Shown here: piece after piece, positions 1-11,234 of the stretch | Numbering within the stretch: the stretch's first letter is position 1 | Layout of the letters: every line of letters begins with the position of its first letter | Source: Gnetum montanum | Lineage: Eukaryota > Streptophyta > Gnetopsida > Gnetales > Gnetaceae | Assembly: GCA_015680685.1 (NCBI GenBank) | Contig: MNCI01004480.1 | Span: 26,422-90,421 of the forward strand | DNA: 64,000 nucleotides | Direction of reading: 5' to 3' | The notes under the pieces: generated by a model | The model's database searches: none | Seen by the model: only the letters and a program-made list of their open reading frames with translations | What the model was told of the DNA's origin: nothing | Program-made: the position numbers and the translations under genes

Positions 1-155
1 ATGATCTCATTTAACTATGCCTTAAAAGTTAACAACATAAGGATAACTAATAAGGCCTTGTTGGAAAAATAACCTTTGTAGATAGCCTTAAGATCCCTAT
101 GGCATGTCATTAGTTACATTGGTAAAGTCAATGTCTTAAAGGAGGGTAGAAAAGT

Positions 156-358
156 TGTTAAGAATTAGATGATATAATTATATATTACTAAAATTAGATG
201 ATGTAGTTATATATTGCTAAAATCAGATAATGTAGTAATGATGTATCAGTATCAGTTTAGTTAATGAAATAGAACAATCTTCAACGATGTATATAAATTT
301 GTCCGGCGACCAAAACATATGGTAGAATAGCATGGAGACTCAAATTATTGTTTCAACA
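156..358 (+). mobile_element. short LTR, probably copia-type (solo or 3' LTR)
   Basis: A block of about 200 bp starts with TTGTTAAG and ends with TTTCAACA. A purine-rich stretch (AAGGAGGGTAGAAAAG, 139-154) sits just in front, as a polypurine tract would. A TATA-like TATATAAAT lies near 289-297. Together these resemble the 3' LTR of a short Ty1/copia element. No RNase H or integrase can be read with confidence in the 150 bp to the left, so the class is inferred from LTR size and ends only. Confidence 0.35.
164..236. repeat. 29-bp tandem repeat, about 2.5 copies
   Basis: The unit begins ATTAGATGATRTARTTATATA and recurs with a 29-bp period (starts at 164, 193 and a decayed third copy near 222). 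It lies inside the putative LTR. Confidence 0.6.
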
Positions 359-839
359 AGATGTATGATACCAATAAAGAGATGATTTAGAGGAAAATCT
401 AATAATGAGAATGAAAGTTACAATGTACAACATGCTTGCAAGATCCTTAGTGAGTGAGAAAGAACAATCACTATGTCCATCATGGGCCTTGGATTGACAT
501 GAATGTTGATACCCATGCATTTTACTAGAGTTACAAAATTTGGATGTTGATGTTCTATGTCTATAATAATTCTTGCCATGGGGATTTCTATAACAATTTT
601 AACTAGATTTAGAAAAGATGGGATACAAAGGCATTTATAAGGAAAAAGGTTCTTGTGGAAGTTCTTCTTTTGAGCCATATAGATTAACCTATTGCAAAAA
701 TCATAACATGGATGGTTTTGTGATATTTTATAAAGAAGCCAATTTTTAATTAGTACAAAGATTTGAATGGAGTTTAGAAAATATGATTTTTGAAATTTCA
801 AAACTTCAAGTGATGGAAAAGAAAAAATAGTCAAGATTT
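359..839. other. no gene recognised
   Basis: AT-rich sequence between the LTR-like block and the deadenylase fragment. The open frames here do not resemble any family I know. It may hold decayed upstream exons of the fragment that follows, but I cannot show this. Confidence 0.4.
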
Positions 840-1365
840 TAGAAAAATCATATAGCCTTAGTAGTGATTCTAAAATTCCATCTATTAGGAAGATGTGTAT
901 GCATGGTTAACACACATTTGATTGCCAAATCAACATGTTCAGATGTTAGACTATGTCAAGGAGCATACTTGATTAAGAAAATAGAATAAAGTTTGAAGAA
1001 TAATTTATTCCTAAGTTATACTAGTCTAGTGTCAATTGTCCTATGTGGAGACTTCAACGCAAAAGTTGAAAGTAGTGTCTATCAATTTTTAAAATATATA
1101 TGTGTAAAGGAATCTTTGGAATATGAACTTGATTTGAAGAAGTTGTTTCCATCAATTCAACATGCAAATCCATTGGCTAGTGCATATTCTACTTACTTTA
1201 AATCTTCAATAGATAAATCAAATTCTAGAATTCAAGAATTTATGATGTTGAGTGATATTACTTATAAAGAACCATAGTTCAACAACTACTTTGCTATGAT
1301 TAATGAGGATGGATCAACAACATTCTTCATTAAGAATTTAGATTATATTTTGGTACAATGTCTGA
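840..1365 (+). pseudogene. CCR4/Angel-type deadenylase fragment (EEP nuclease fold)
   Basis: Three blocks in order match the C-terminal half of the endonuclease/exonuclease/phosphatase domain of CCR4, Angel and nocturnin proteins. The first reads NHIALVVIL then MVNTHL (about 846-919), like the usual 'NVALIVVLE...VANTH' segment. The second reads VLCGDFNAKVESSVYQFL (about 1038-1091), the GDxN motif with its conserved flank. The third reads ASAYST then a degenerate GTLDYI-like block, NLDYIL (about 1180-1350), with Asp kept in the last motif. In-frame stops near 987 and 1276 break it. No intron is needed between the blocks, so it may be a processed copy or one captured exon. The N-terminal half is missing. 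These enzymes shorten mRNA poly(A) tails in the cytoplasm, but this copy cannot be functional. Confidence 0.72.
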
Positions 1366-1942
1366 TTTTTCTTGGTTATCAAGTTACTAAAGTTAATTTC
1401 TAAAGAAGAAGTAGAGAAGAGTCAAGATCAAGCCTTGTCATCCTAAACAAGACCATGTGATCATATACCATGTATGGTAGAATTACAATTACTCCCATCA
1501 ATTCATAATGTTTATCAATATTAGGAAGTATCTTACACATACTTTTATATATAATCTTATTATTTTCTTCATTGTTTCATTTATATCTTAATTAGATAAG
1601 TAAAATATCCAAGGTAATGCAAATTGGAAATAAAAGAATTTTCCATGCCTTCACTTGGATAACTAGATATGAGTTGCACCTTGTGTGACCTTGGTGAAGA
1701 CTAGTGTTTGGTGGATGGTAGATCTTTAATTCACCTCTTATCATTATCTTAGATAATGAGGTAAATAATAATAAAGTAATATTTAACACTCATAAATTCT
1801 TCTCACACATATTTTGTTTGCAGAATAAGCAAGAAACAACTTCAAGCTCATAGGAGAACTTAAATTAGTGTAGCATAGGATCATAATAGAAGCATTGGAG
1901 TAGGAAAAAGATAGTGAATGTAGACTCATTCAAGGATGAACA
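1366..1942. other. no gene recognised; 3' part of a plus-strand LTR element
   Basis: No coding match seen. Its right end runs into a polypurine tract and LTR, so it is probably the 3' untranslated part of a plus-strand retroelement that may enclose the deadenylase fragment. Confidence 0.35.
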
Positions 1943-1961
1943 AAACCTAAGGAGGGTAGAT
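1943..1961 (+). other. polypurine tract
   Basis: AACCTAAGGAGGGTAGAT lies directly in front of the TGTCACATCCC start of the LTR. This is the expected position of the plus-strand primer of an LTR retrotransposon. Confidence 0.55.
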
Positions 1962-2517
1962 TGTCACATCCCCATTCCAAAATGATGCTACTACCTAATG
2001 AATATGGTGCCTCTTCATAACAAGTATTATTGTTATCGTAACAAGACCTAAAAGGGTAGTTGTAATTAAGATCCAAAAGGGCATGTTGTAATAATGGATG
2101 TGTCTTTTGAGGTAACCTTTGGAGGTTTGACCTAAGGCATTTATACCTAGGCTTAGAGGTTGTGCTAGGCATGGAGTGGTGGAGCTAGTAAGGTGAGTCA
2201 TGAGAGCTAGGTGAATTGGTCATCCCTTCTAGCCAAGTAATAGGCCTAACCATGGTGGTAGTGTTGGATTACCTCTAAGGGATAGATGCCAAAAAAAGAA
2301 AACCTAAGGAATACTATTAAAACATGATTCGAATACTCTATTCTATATAAATAAAGCATTCTCTTCTTTCTCTTTTTGTACTTTCTTTATTATTTACTGT
2401 ATGCATAATGTTGAATGTTACATATATTTCAAATTTGGTATATTGTCTTATTATGCATAATGTCTAATATAATGTATATTTGACATTTCCCATGACATCT
2501 GGGGATGGGATGTCACA
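1962..2517 (+). mobile_element. LTR of a plus-strand retrotransposon (about 555 bp)
   Basis: It starts TGTCACATCCC and ends GGGATGTCACA, near-perfect inverted ends around TG...CA. A TATA box (TCTATATAAATAAAG, 2341-2355) is followed by a CT-rich start region. With the purine tract in front, this is a 3' or solo LTR. No partner LTR was found in the window, and no target-site duplication could be checked. Confidence 0.65.
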
Positions 2518-5500
2518 TCCATAGTTCTTAAAAAAATCTAAGGCATATTAGATGATTTTGATGATCAACTAAGAACTTATGGTAGTCTATTATTTGATGA
2601 AACGAATAGAAACAAATGAGAAAAATGAGCAAATAATAGATCCAATGCTAGATCTAAGAACTAAGAGAGATAGAAATAATGTGGCAAAAAAAATTGCAAA
2701 ATTTGTATTAAATATTAAAAAATTTATGAAGTAGGTTTAGAAGGTACATATTGAATGGTGTTCAAAAGCCTAAGAATACAAGATGGTTTAGATATTTCTT
2801 TGAAATTTTCATATAATATTTGGTGTAGGTAGGTAGGGTGTGTTATGTAATTGAATCTACACTCATCTATCTCGATCAATGTACTCTTAAGAAATGCTAT
2901 AATAGATTTTATATGATCTTCATGATTAGCATTGGATGAAGGTTACAAAGGCTATAAAATTTTATCTATGCTTACTTGCTAAAATGGGTCTTCTTGCTGA
3001 AAAAAGGTTTTTTCTTAAAATGTTTCTTGCTACAAAAATTTTTCTTGCCCCAAAAGCCCTTAAAAAAAGGTCAAAAAATGATTCCAATTCTCACTGAAGT
3101 AGGCCATAATTTGTTGTTTCTCTATTGCTTAGGTTTTGACAAGCTTATTGGATAGTTACATGGCATTTTTTATCATATTTATGGCCCAAAATTGTAGCAT
3201 TTTCATCACTAGTGTTTTTAACTTCTTGTGTTAGAACTGGTAGCATTTTTGACTTTGGAGCTTAATTATGTTGGTGTAATGAAATTTACAAAATTTTTAA
3301 CAATGTGGGCTATGAATGAAATTTTACATATTTCAAAATACCCTAGGATCTCATCAAAACAAGGTCACAAGGTAACATATTTGAAGGGAAATTAAGGAAT
3401 TTATTTTTGCTCTTGAATATAATCAAAGTTACGATCAAAATCTAGCTACCATGCCTCTCTGTTTACAATTAAAATTTTTTTTGAGATGTTTCATTAGCCC
3501 CTAATTTTTTATTTTTTAAGGTTTTACTCAAAAGACATCAACCAAGAATATGAAACACCACCATAGGTTTGTCACCATTGCTACTATCTCTACATTTAAT
3601 TTTGTAGCTATTGAAACATGCCAAGGAGTGTTTGCAATGATGAAGTAAGATTAAAATGGAATGATGGTGATCTAAAATGAGGTAATAGCTACATTGACTA
3701 TTAGAGAATGGTCAAGTAGGATAATAAATAATTCCAAATGTTTCACAATTATGGTTATGGTATAGTAGCATGCTTATTAGTTGACGAGGGCTCTATGCTT
3801 CATGCTTGAACTACTAATTACTAATGATGTTTAGAGCAACCAGTGCTTTGTTATAGGCTTCTTTGGATACTAGGAACTTTTTTTTCTTGAGCCATTAGTT
3901 ACTTTTCTTTAGGAAAAATTGGCCTCTTAGCTTCTTTGACATATTCTCCCTCTCTTTTTTTCTGGAATAGGAGTGAAGCCTTCTTTGGACATCTATGCTA
4001 AGGCTAAAGTTTTGTTATCTTAATAAATGAAGTATGTTTGATTCAGTGAACTAATTGGTAGAGCATGTAGAAGAATGTTACATGGCTATGATATAGGAAT
4101 GCCAAACATAGGTTTTTATCATTAGAAAGATAAGGAAGTCTAGAGTTTGGTTACATGGTTTTAGCTTAGAAGAGATAATGGAAATGATATGAGGTAAGCA
4201 TTGTTGGCATGGTCAACAAGATAATCAAATCTCATGTGTTGAGGTCACATGATGACTCATTGCTATGATGAGTCAAATCTTGGTGATGATCATAGGATCA
4301 TCCTATAAACATAACTTTAAGAGAACAAGAAAATAGATGAAAGAAACATGATATTACAAGAGATTACATAAGACAATAAGAAAATATAGGCCAACATGAG
4401 AGACAACTGGTAGAACTTTGAGAATACTATATGTTACTTTGTTGATTTATATAAATTTTATTTTTATCTTGTTCAAAAAAGTTCATGTATGCTTTCTTGT
4501 TAAGGCTACAAAGGTTTGTCAATGTCATGCATCTACTTAGATCTATAAACAAAGGCAAGCAAAGACTAAGAGCAAACTAGTCAATGTTAGATATAATAGG
4601 ATTTAAGATAGGAATCATTGATCAGATTGGTTAATTCATTTCCATTCATGTCCACCATTGTGAATGTTCCTTTGCTAGAGGATTTGGTAACCAAGACAGG
4701 TCCATCCTAGTTGGGTGAGAATTTGTCCATATGTTCATGAATAACTTTAAGGATAAGGTCTCCTTATTTGACTTTTCACTAGTTTGTATCATGTTGGTAA
4801 TGTTATTTTTGCTTCTCTTTATATTTTTCTATATGAATAAGCATTTGCATTTATTTCTCTTTCAATGAATCCATGTTAATGATACATAGCTCATTATTCT
4901 ATCCATCATTGATGTAGATAGACATAGATACCCTTAAAGATGAAACCTACAACTCAAGAGGGAAAATAACTTCAGATCTGTAAACTAGACTATATGGTGT
5001 GACATTAGTTGTAGTTTGAGATATTGTCCTATAGGCCCAAAATGCATATAAGAGTCATTAATTTCATCTATGTTTGATATTATTTAACATTTTCTTTAGA
5101 AGATTGATGATAACCTTGTTACTAGCTTTGGATTGGCCATTTTCTTGTGGGTAGTAAGGCAATGAAAAAGAATGCTTAATGTGTAATTGTTGACAAAAGT
5201 CTTGCATTTTTTGGCTACTAAATTATGATACATTATCTATGAAAATGGTTAGAGGTAGGCTAAAATGGGATACTATGTTATCAAGGATGAATTTATAGAT
5301 TTGTTGTGATGTTTTTTCCTCAAAGGAATAGCTTCAAACTACTTTATAAAATTCTTGGCTGTAATGATGATAAATCTATGTCCTGTAGAAGACATATGTA
5401 TTATTGGTCCAACTATGTTAGTTCCCCAATGTTGGAATGGCCACGTGATTTGAGTACTATGTAACTTAGTTGGTGGCACACATATAAGGTTGATGTTCCA

Positions 5501-6439
5501 TTAACAAATTTTAGAAGTTGTTACCTATTGCATGCATTCTCTTTCCATATAAGGCTAATAGCATCCTGGGTGTCTAATCTTAGTAGCCATGGCTCTAGGT
5601 CCTATATGTTCCCCACCTATGCCATCATGTAATTTTTCTAGGACCGTATGTACTTCTACTTTACTCAACTACCCTAACAATACACCATAATAGGACCTTC
5701 AACATAATGTGTTATTGAATACAATGAAATCTTTTTTGATCATTTATGTACTACATGTTTTTGAGAAGCAGTTAAGCTTTGTGGAGGTTCACAACTTGAT
5801 GTTATCATATCATTGATGTTTAGGGATGTTATCTATGATTTCTATGAAATTTCTCTAAATGTTCTATATGATGGCATGAACATAATTTTCCATCATGGAA
5901 TGAAATTTACTAAAAAAATTAGACATAATACCTAAGGATAAGGTAGCAATGGCATTAGTTAGTGTATTTTTAGCTAGGATAACGTGTTGAATGTTAACAT
6001 CTATAAACTATTGAAAGAGTGTTTTGGCTAAGTCATAGTATGGTTGTAAATATTTTTCATTGTATGCATATATTTTAGTCACTTGATTGATTACCAATTA
6101 AGAACTAGATTTTATGATTAAGCATGTAATTCCACAATTGCAAGCTATCATCAACCATTTGATTAATTCTTGATACTCTACCATGTTCTTGGTACATAAG
6201 AACTTGAAACAATAGTAAAAATGTTAGATTTCACCATAGGGGAGTGTGATGATAATAGCAACACTCACCCCATGTATAGATGAATCTTTGTCAAAGTGCA
6301 TAATGATCTCATAACCTTTGGGTACATCATTGATAATGTTGACATGTTCATTAGGAAATTTAGAAGCTATGGCTATATTATCTTTAATTGGAGAAGTCGC
6401 GAGTTAAGCAGCTATGGCTTGACCTTTTTTTGAAGCTTG

Positions 6440-6910
6440 GGAGACATAGTGTAGGTCAAATTTTTTTGTTATGGCTTTTCATTGGGCTATTCGACTACAA
6501 TAATAGATGTTAGATGTGATGGCTCTCAATACATTGTCTTTACATATGATATTGGCTTGACTCTTCAAGAGGTAATGCCTCCACTTCTTTAAGGAGAAGA
6601 CTAAGGCTAGAAAATGTTTTTTGACCTTAGTGTACTAAGTCTCATAGGATATTAAGGTATGGATTAAGTAGTAAACATGCGTGTATACTTCATTCTCTTA
6701 TTTCTAGTAAAGTGAAGAGGCTATGGATGTATTAGAGACTACAAAGTAGATGTAGAATGGTTTATCTTTTTGAGGAGGATCCATAGTCAAAAAGTGGGAT
6801 AACTCTTGCTTAATATTGTCAAAGGCTTCTTGGAACTCATTTGTCCACTCATAGTAAACTCCATTCTTGATCAAGTATTGCATGGATTGTAACTTATCCG
6901 TAAGCCTCAA
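6440..6910 (-). pseudogene. RT-linked RNase H domain of A1
   Basis: Starts in the 68-residue frame 6910-6704 with FQEAFDNIKQEL and a DKPFYIYFVVSNTSIASSLY-type strand. It continues through a 'YTxVEKxxLALVFSLKKWRHYL' region near 6640-6560 and ends near a KGQAIA linker. This is the usual plant gypsy connection between RT and the next domain. Confidence 0.65.
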
Positions 6911-6928
6911 GATGAAGCTACGAATGAA

Positions 6929-7522
6929 TTATAATATACCTTGTAAGACACATAGTTCCTTAATGTTATTGGGTGTTGATAAGTTAGTTATGATCTTAAC
7001 CTTATTAGGATTGACAAATATTCCAACCTTGGTGACTATGAAACCAAGCATCTTTCTGATTTTGACACTGAAGACACACTTCTTGAGGTTGAGCCAAAGT
7101 TCATACTTGAGATAACATTGAAGGACTAAGTTTAAGTCATGCATATGGTCATTAGATACTTTGGATTTTATAGCTATATTTTCAATAAAGTCATTAAGTA
7201 AACCTAGCATGTAATCACTAACGATGTATATCAATACTTGGTTGTACATTACACCCACATTCTTTATCCCAAATGGCATCATTATGTAACAAAACATTCC
7301 CCATGAGATCATGAAGGTCATGAAAAATTGATGCTCTTGGTTGATCCTAACTTGGTTGTATCCTGAGATTCCATCCATGAAGAATAACAAGGCATGGCTA
7401 GCTATAGTGTTAATAAGTTGATTGATACTAGGCAAAGGAAAGTCATCCTTAATGGTTGCCTTATTGACTTTATCAAAATTGATACATATATGAATGCTTC
7501 CATTCTTCTTAAGAACTACCAC
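6929..7522 (-). pseudogene. reverse transcriptase domain of A1
   Basis: A 197-residue open stretch. It holds VVLKKNGSIHICINFDKVNK (the 'VxKKNGxxRxCxDFR.LN' block), the first catalytic Asp in FMDGISGYNQ (residue 50) and MMPFGIKN (the 'MPFGLxNA' block). The catalytic Y-x-D-D is replaced by FIEN (residues 112-115), so both aspartates are lost. The frame is still open although the active site is gone, which suggests slow decay rather than constraint. Confidence 0.8.
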
Positions 7523-8096
7523 TATGTTGGATACCTAATCATCATAGTAAATAGCTTGGATGATACTTCCTTGGTAGAGAAACTTAATCTCATTATGGGC
7601 TACTAAGGCCAAACCTGATCTAATCTTGTGAATCTTCTTGTTGACAAGCTTAATGCTAGGATCAAGTATAATATTATGTTCAAATAAGCATAGATCAAGT
7701 CCCATCATTGCTTCAAAAGATCATGCAAAGAGTTGAATGTTAAATTGAAGAAGCTTAGTAATGTTTTGGACAACTTGAGGCTCTAGTGAGGAACTTTAGT
7801 TTAGTGTTTTCTCCTTAGCATTCTGTGTTGTAATGGGAACTTCTACTAGAGAATCCTCCATGATATTTTCATCCTAAAAGTTAAGGGTTTCAACTATGTA
7901 ATTAGGCCATTCAAAGGTTTGTTCCATTAAGGCTATGTAGTCAAATAGAGTCCTAGGCTCAAGATCTAGGCAATCATGAACAACTAGTCATTTGACCTTA
8001 CCATATGATTTATTCAAGCTTGAAGGTAAGTCAAATTATTTCCATGTCTTCATATCTTGATTTTTCATGTCAAAAATAATACATTAAGTGACATTT

Positions 8097-8340
8097 ACAT
8101 GATATTTTTTCAATCAAATCTAGAATGATGCAAAATAATGTAATAATAGGACATAATAGGGTAAGATAAGGTCAAAACAAAGTAAAATAAGCCAAAATAA
8201 GGTAGAACAAGGATACAACAAGGTAAACTAAGGTTAAGAAAGGTAAACTAAGGTGAAACTAGGTAGAATAAGGTCCAGCTGATGTAAAAATAAGGTTAAA
8301 CAATGTTGAACAAGGTTGAATAAGGTTAAGAATAATATTG
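8097..8340. repeat. AAGGTAAAACA-type simple repeat in A1 leader
   Basis: A string of short AAGGTWAAAC(A/T) units. The same style of sequence is found at 51180-51360 and, weaker, 54300-54430, always on the 5' side of A-family internal sequence. It is a family trait of the leader. Confidence 0.5.
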
Positions 8341-8469
8341 AATAATAATAATTTATTATTTAGGTTACTTTGTCGTCAAAACCACTATAATTTGATAAAT
8401 AAGGCTAAAAATGAATAAGATAATGGGTTTTAAGCTCAAATAAGCTATAAATAACCAAATGTTCCCCAT

Positions 8470-9325
8470 TCATAGTGTGTTTTAGTCAACATGGTAGTAT
8501 GTGAGCAATATTGACTAGGTTATTAGTGTGTTTGAGTCAAACAAGATGTCAATTTCACTAGTGCAATGTTTTTAACTATTGGTATCCTATGTAGGGAGCT
8601 ATGGGATTGACATATCAATGTGTTTGATTGGTCTAGGTGGCATGTTGACCATGAACTTAGGATTTCTAGTGTGTATAAACTAATATTATTCTCAATTTCA
8701 TTTGCCTAGTGTTTTTGACACTTGGTATTTTAAATTTGAAGTTGTGAAGCCCACAAATTAGCTTGTTTGACTAGTGTGGCAGTGTTTCAGGGCATGGAAA
8801 CTAATGTTACATAAAATGGAATTGTATGAAATTAATTTCATCATCAATTTCACATCCATAGTGTTTTTGAATTTTGGTGATTTTTTCTAGGCTTTATGGG
8901 GCCCACTTGGTAGCTTGTTTGAGCAAGATTAAATGCGTATGAGACTATAGAAATTAATTTCACACCAAAAGGCACTATATGAACTCATTTTCAGTTTTTA
9001 TTTCATTTCTCTAGTATGATCCACCCTTGGTATTTTTCTTCATGGTCTATGAGGTTCACATACCATAAAAATTGAACATATGGGCATCGTATTAGACTAG
9101 GAAAACTAGATTTTTCACCAAAAGGTAGTATGTAGAACTAATTTCATTTTTAATTTCACATCCAAAACATGTTTGGAGTAGTATTGTCTTATTTGAGAGA
9201 TTATAATCAATGTGTGTGAGCTAGAGAGAGGAATTATCACCAAACCTCGACATGTGAGCTCAATTTCATTTTTTTTTCATTATTGCAATGTGTGGAGTAG
9301 GTTGGGATCATAGAACTCTATCTCT
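8470..9325. repeat. about 150-bp tandem repeat, 5-6 decayed units
   Basis: The anchor AATTTCA(C/T)...(C)TAGTGTTTTTGA recurs at about 8551, 8694, 8846, 9000, 9152 and 9262 (steps near 150 bp, the last shorter). A second anchor, TTGGTATTTT...GGGCCCAC..TAGCTTGTTTGA, keeps the same phase. Units have diverged strongly. It is unclear whether the array belongs to A1 or to the leader of element D. Confidence 0.6.
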
Positions 9326-11234
9326 CCAAGGAATCCAAGGTAATTTGGCTTTTCCTACTCCTTGTGCTTCATAAAATTTTAAATTTTAGTCTTCCCTTTA
9401 TAGAATTAAAGGTAGAACACCTAAGATTTGGCAACCATGGAAAGAAGGAATGGATTGACAAGTAGGAATACAATAATCAAAGAGGCAAAGGAGGTTGAGA
9501 GAATTATATTAAGGCTTTCCAATCCATTTTTAGTAGAGAGATCTACATCTATAGCATCAAGTTATCCAATTTCTCCACATTTTCCATTGTTTTTTTGGCT
9601 TAAATTGATAGTGTTCTAGGTTTTTCCAAGCTTGTGTGTGGTAAGTGTTTAGTTTTCGACTACGTAGAATCATGATTCTAGGTTTTCTAATAGTCATAGA
9701 AATGAAATTTAGGTTTCTCTGGCCTTTTTCATCGAAGATTTGGATTTTTCCAAGCTACATGTGTAATGTTTTAGCTTATTTAAGCTATTTTCTAGCATTT
9801 ATGATTTTTTTCTTGCCACATGTGATAGCATTGATGGGATTTTTCCTTATCATAGCCAGTGTTTGGGATCTTTGCGACTATGGAATGTAGCGTAGTAGGA
9901 TTCTAGGCCATTATTATAATTTTTTTTAGTTTTTCGAAGGTTTTTTCTAGTCAATTTGTGCCAAATTAGGGATTTTCTTGCATAAAAAACTAGGGTTTTA
10001 TGATTTTTTTCCACAATTAATAATGTTTTAATTTTTTTTCCATGCTTTGAATACCATTCTTAATTTTTTTGATTAAATTACTACATTTACAGTTTTTTCA
10101 TATGAAACATTTTGAAGAAAATTCATGTGAAAGCATTTGTAGCCAAAATTAATATTGTAATTTGATGGAAATTAAAGGTATAAATAATTGTCTTTTTTTT
10201 TCCATCAAGAATCCTACTTTATGACCTTGTTATGACAATACTTTAATAGTTTTTGATATGTTAAAGTGTAATTTATAGGCCACACTCTACAAATTTCACT
10301 TATGCTAGCATGTGGAAGTTCAACATATCAAACATGTTGCAAAATCTGGCTTCTAAAGAAAAAAACTTTGGTGTTTCACAAGCTGCAAATCTAGTCCATG
10401 AAAATGGTCCAAAATGCCACCAAAATTGGCATTAAAAGTTCTACACATTGGTAGCTCACATGCAAAAAATTTAAGCCCTAAAAATAGTGCAAATATTTTG
10501 CCACATGTGGTAGGAAAGGCTTCACACATTCATGATTAACACACTATAGTTTTGGATGATGAAAGATTTTGCACACATTGGTATTTTAAGGCCAAAAAAT
10601 TAAAAACATTGGTGCTTCATACACTGTAGATTTTGGCAATTAAAAACTTCTAAAATGTGGTAAAATTTGTTATAAATTTGGTAGCAATCATGGAAGAACC
10701 AACTAGAAAAACGATATGATGTTCATAGTCTATTTAGTCTCAATTTTACATCTCTTGAAGGATTTTTGGATCATTGTTCCATTCCATTGAACCTGAGACT
10801 TTTGGATTAGTGCAAGCATCCAAGAGTTTATAGCCATTTTGTCCATTGTAGAACATTTGATGTAGAGAGAACTAGTATTAGGTGAAGTTTGGAGGTATAT
10901 TAAGTGAAGAAAGATAATTGTATATTTTTTGGCATAACACATCTTTCATTTTCATCAAATGTCAAAGACATTTCTATATATTTGGGTTTACACAATCCAT
11001 AATTTATATTCTCTTAATTTTTTTTCATTTCATTCAATATGAAGTTGTAGCTTCTTTGCTTTGTCAAATTATTTTATGCATTTCTCTATTCTCATATTTA
11101 GCATTTGAAACAATGTTTTGTACATTCTCATTTTTTAATTTACACCTAGTAAAAAACCTTTCAAGTTTCAAGCAATTGATAAGACCATTTGAGATGCTCA
11201 CTAGTCCATGATTATACCTCATGACATAACACAC
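9326..11234. other. no gene recognised; leader region of element D
   Basis: T-rich sequence with many 'CTAGGGTTTT' and 'TTTTCC' words and a weak 60-100-bp repeat between about 10300 and 10690 (ACATTGGTxxxTCACA). Open frames at 9428, 9645 and 10918 look like chance. It probably holds the 5' LTR and leader of element D, but I could not find a primer binding site or LTR ends. Confidence 0.35.

Larger units (their letters stand above)
4600..8060 (-). pseudogene. gypsy pol polyprotein (A1), broken
   Basis: Reading right to left the domain order is pre-RT linker, reverse transcriptase (7522-6929), RNase H (about 6910-6440), a second RNase H-like domain with an IIMHFDKDSSIHG block (about 6330-6000), integrase (zinc region near 5620, core 5400-4930) and a GPY-like tail, DKFSPN*DGP (about 4770-4700). 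The order RT, RNase H, extra RNase H, integrase is that described for the Tat/Ogre branch of plant Ty3/gypsy elements. Dozens of stops and small shifts are present. Product if intact: the enzymes for reverse transcription and integration. Confidence 0.75.
2518..8440 (-). mobile_element. element A1: degenerate Ty3/gypsy element with pol
   Basis: Minus-strand element. pol occupies about 8060-4600. The 3' UTR/LTR part lies to the left (about 4600-2500), and an AAGG-rich leader lies to the right (8100-8440). The segment 3540-4400 recurs at 30580-31510 and 52590-53470, and its right part again at 50290-50560, which shows a family with at least four pieces in this window. A TATA-like site for the minus strand lies near 2950. 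Exact LTR ends could not be fixed, and the 5' LTR is not recognisable beyond 8440. Confidence 0.6.

Noticed and set aside
418-834. 138-codon minus-strand open frame
   Set aside because: No recognisable motif, AT-rich residues, no support from a second copy.
6867-7606. plus-strand frames over the RT region
   Set aside because: Mirror frames of the minus-strand RT.
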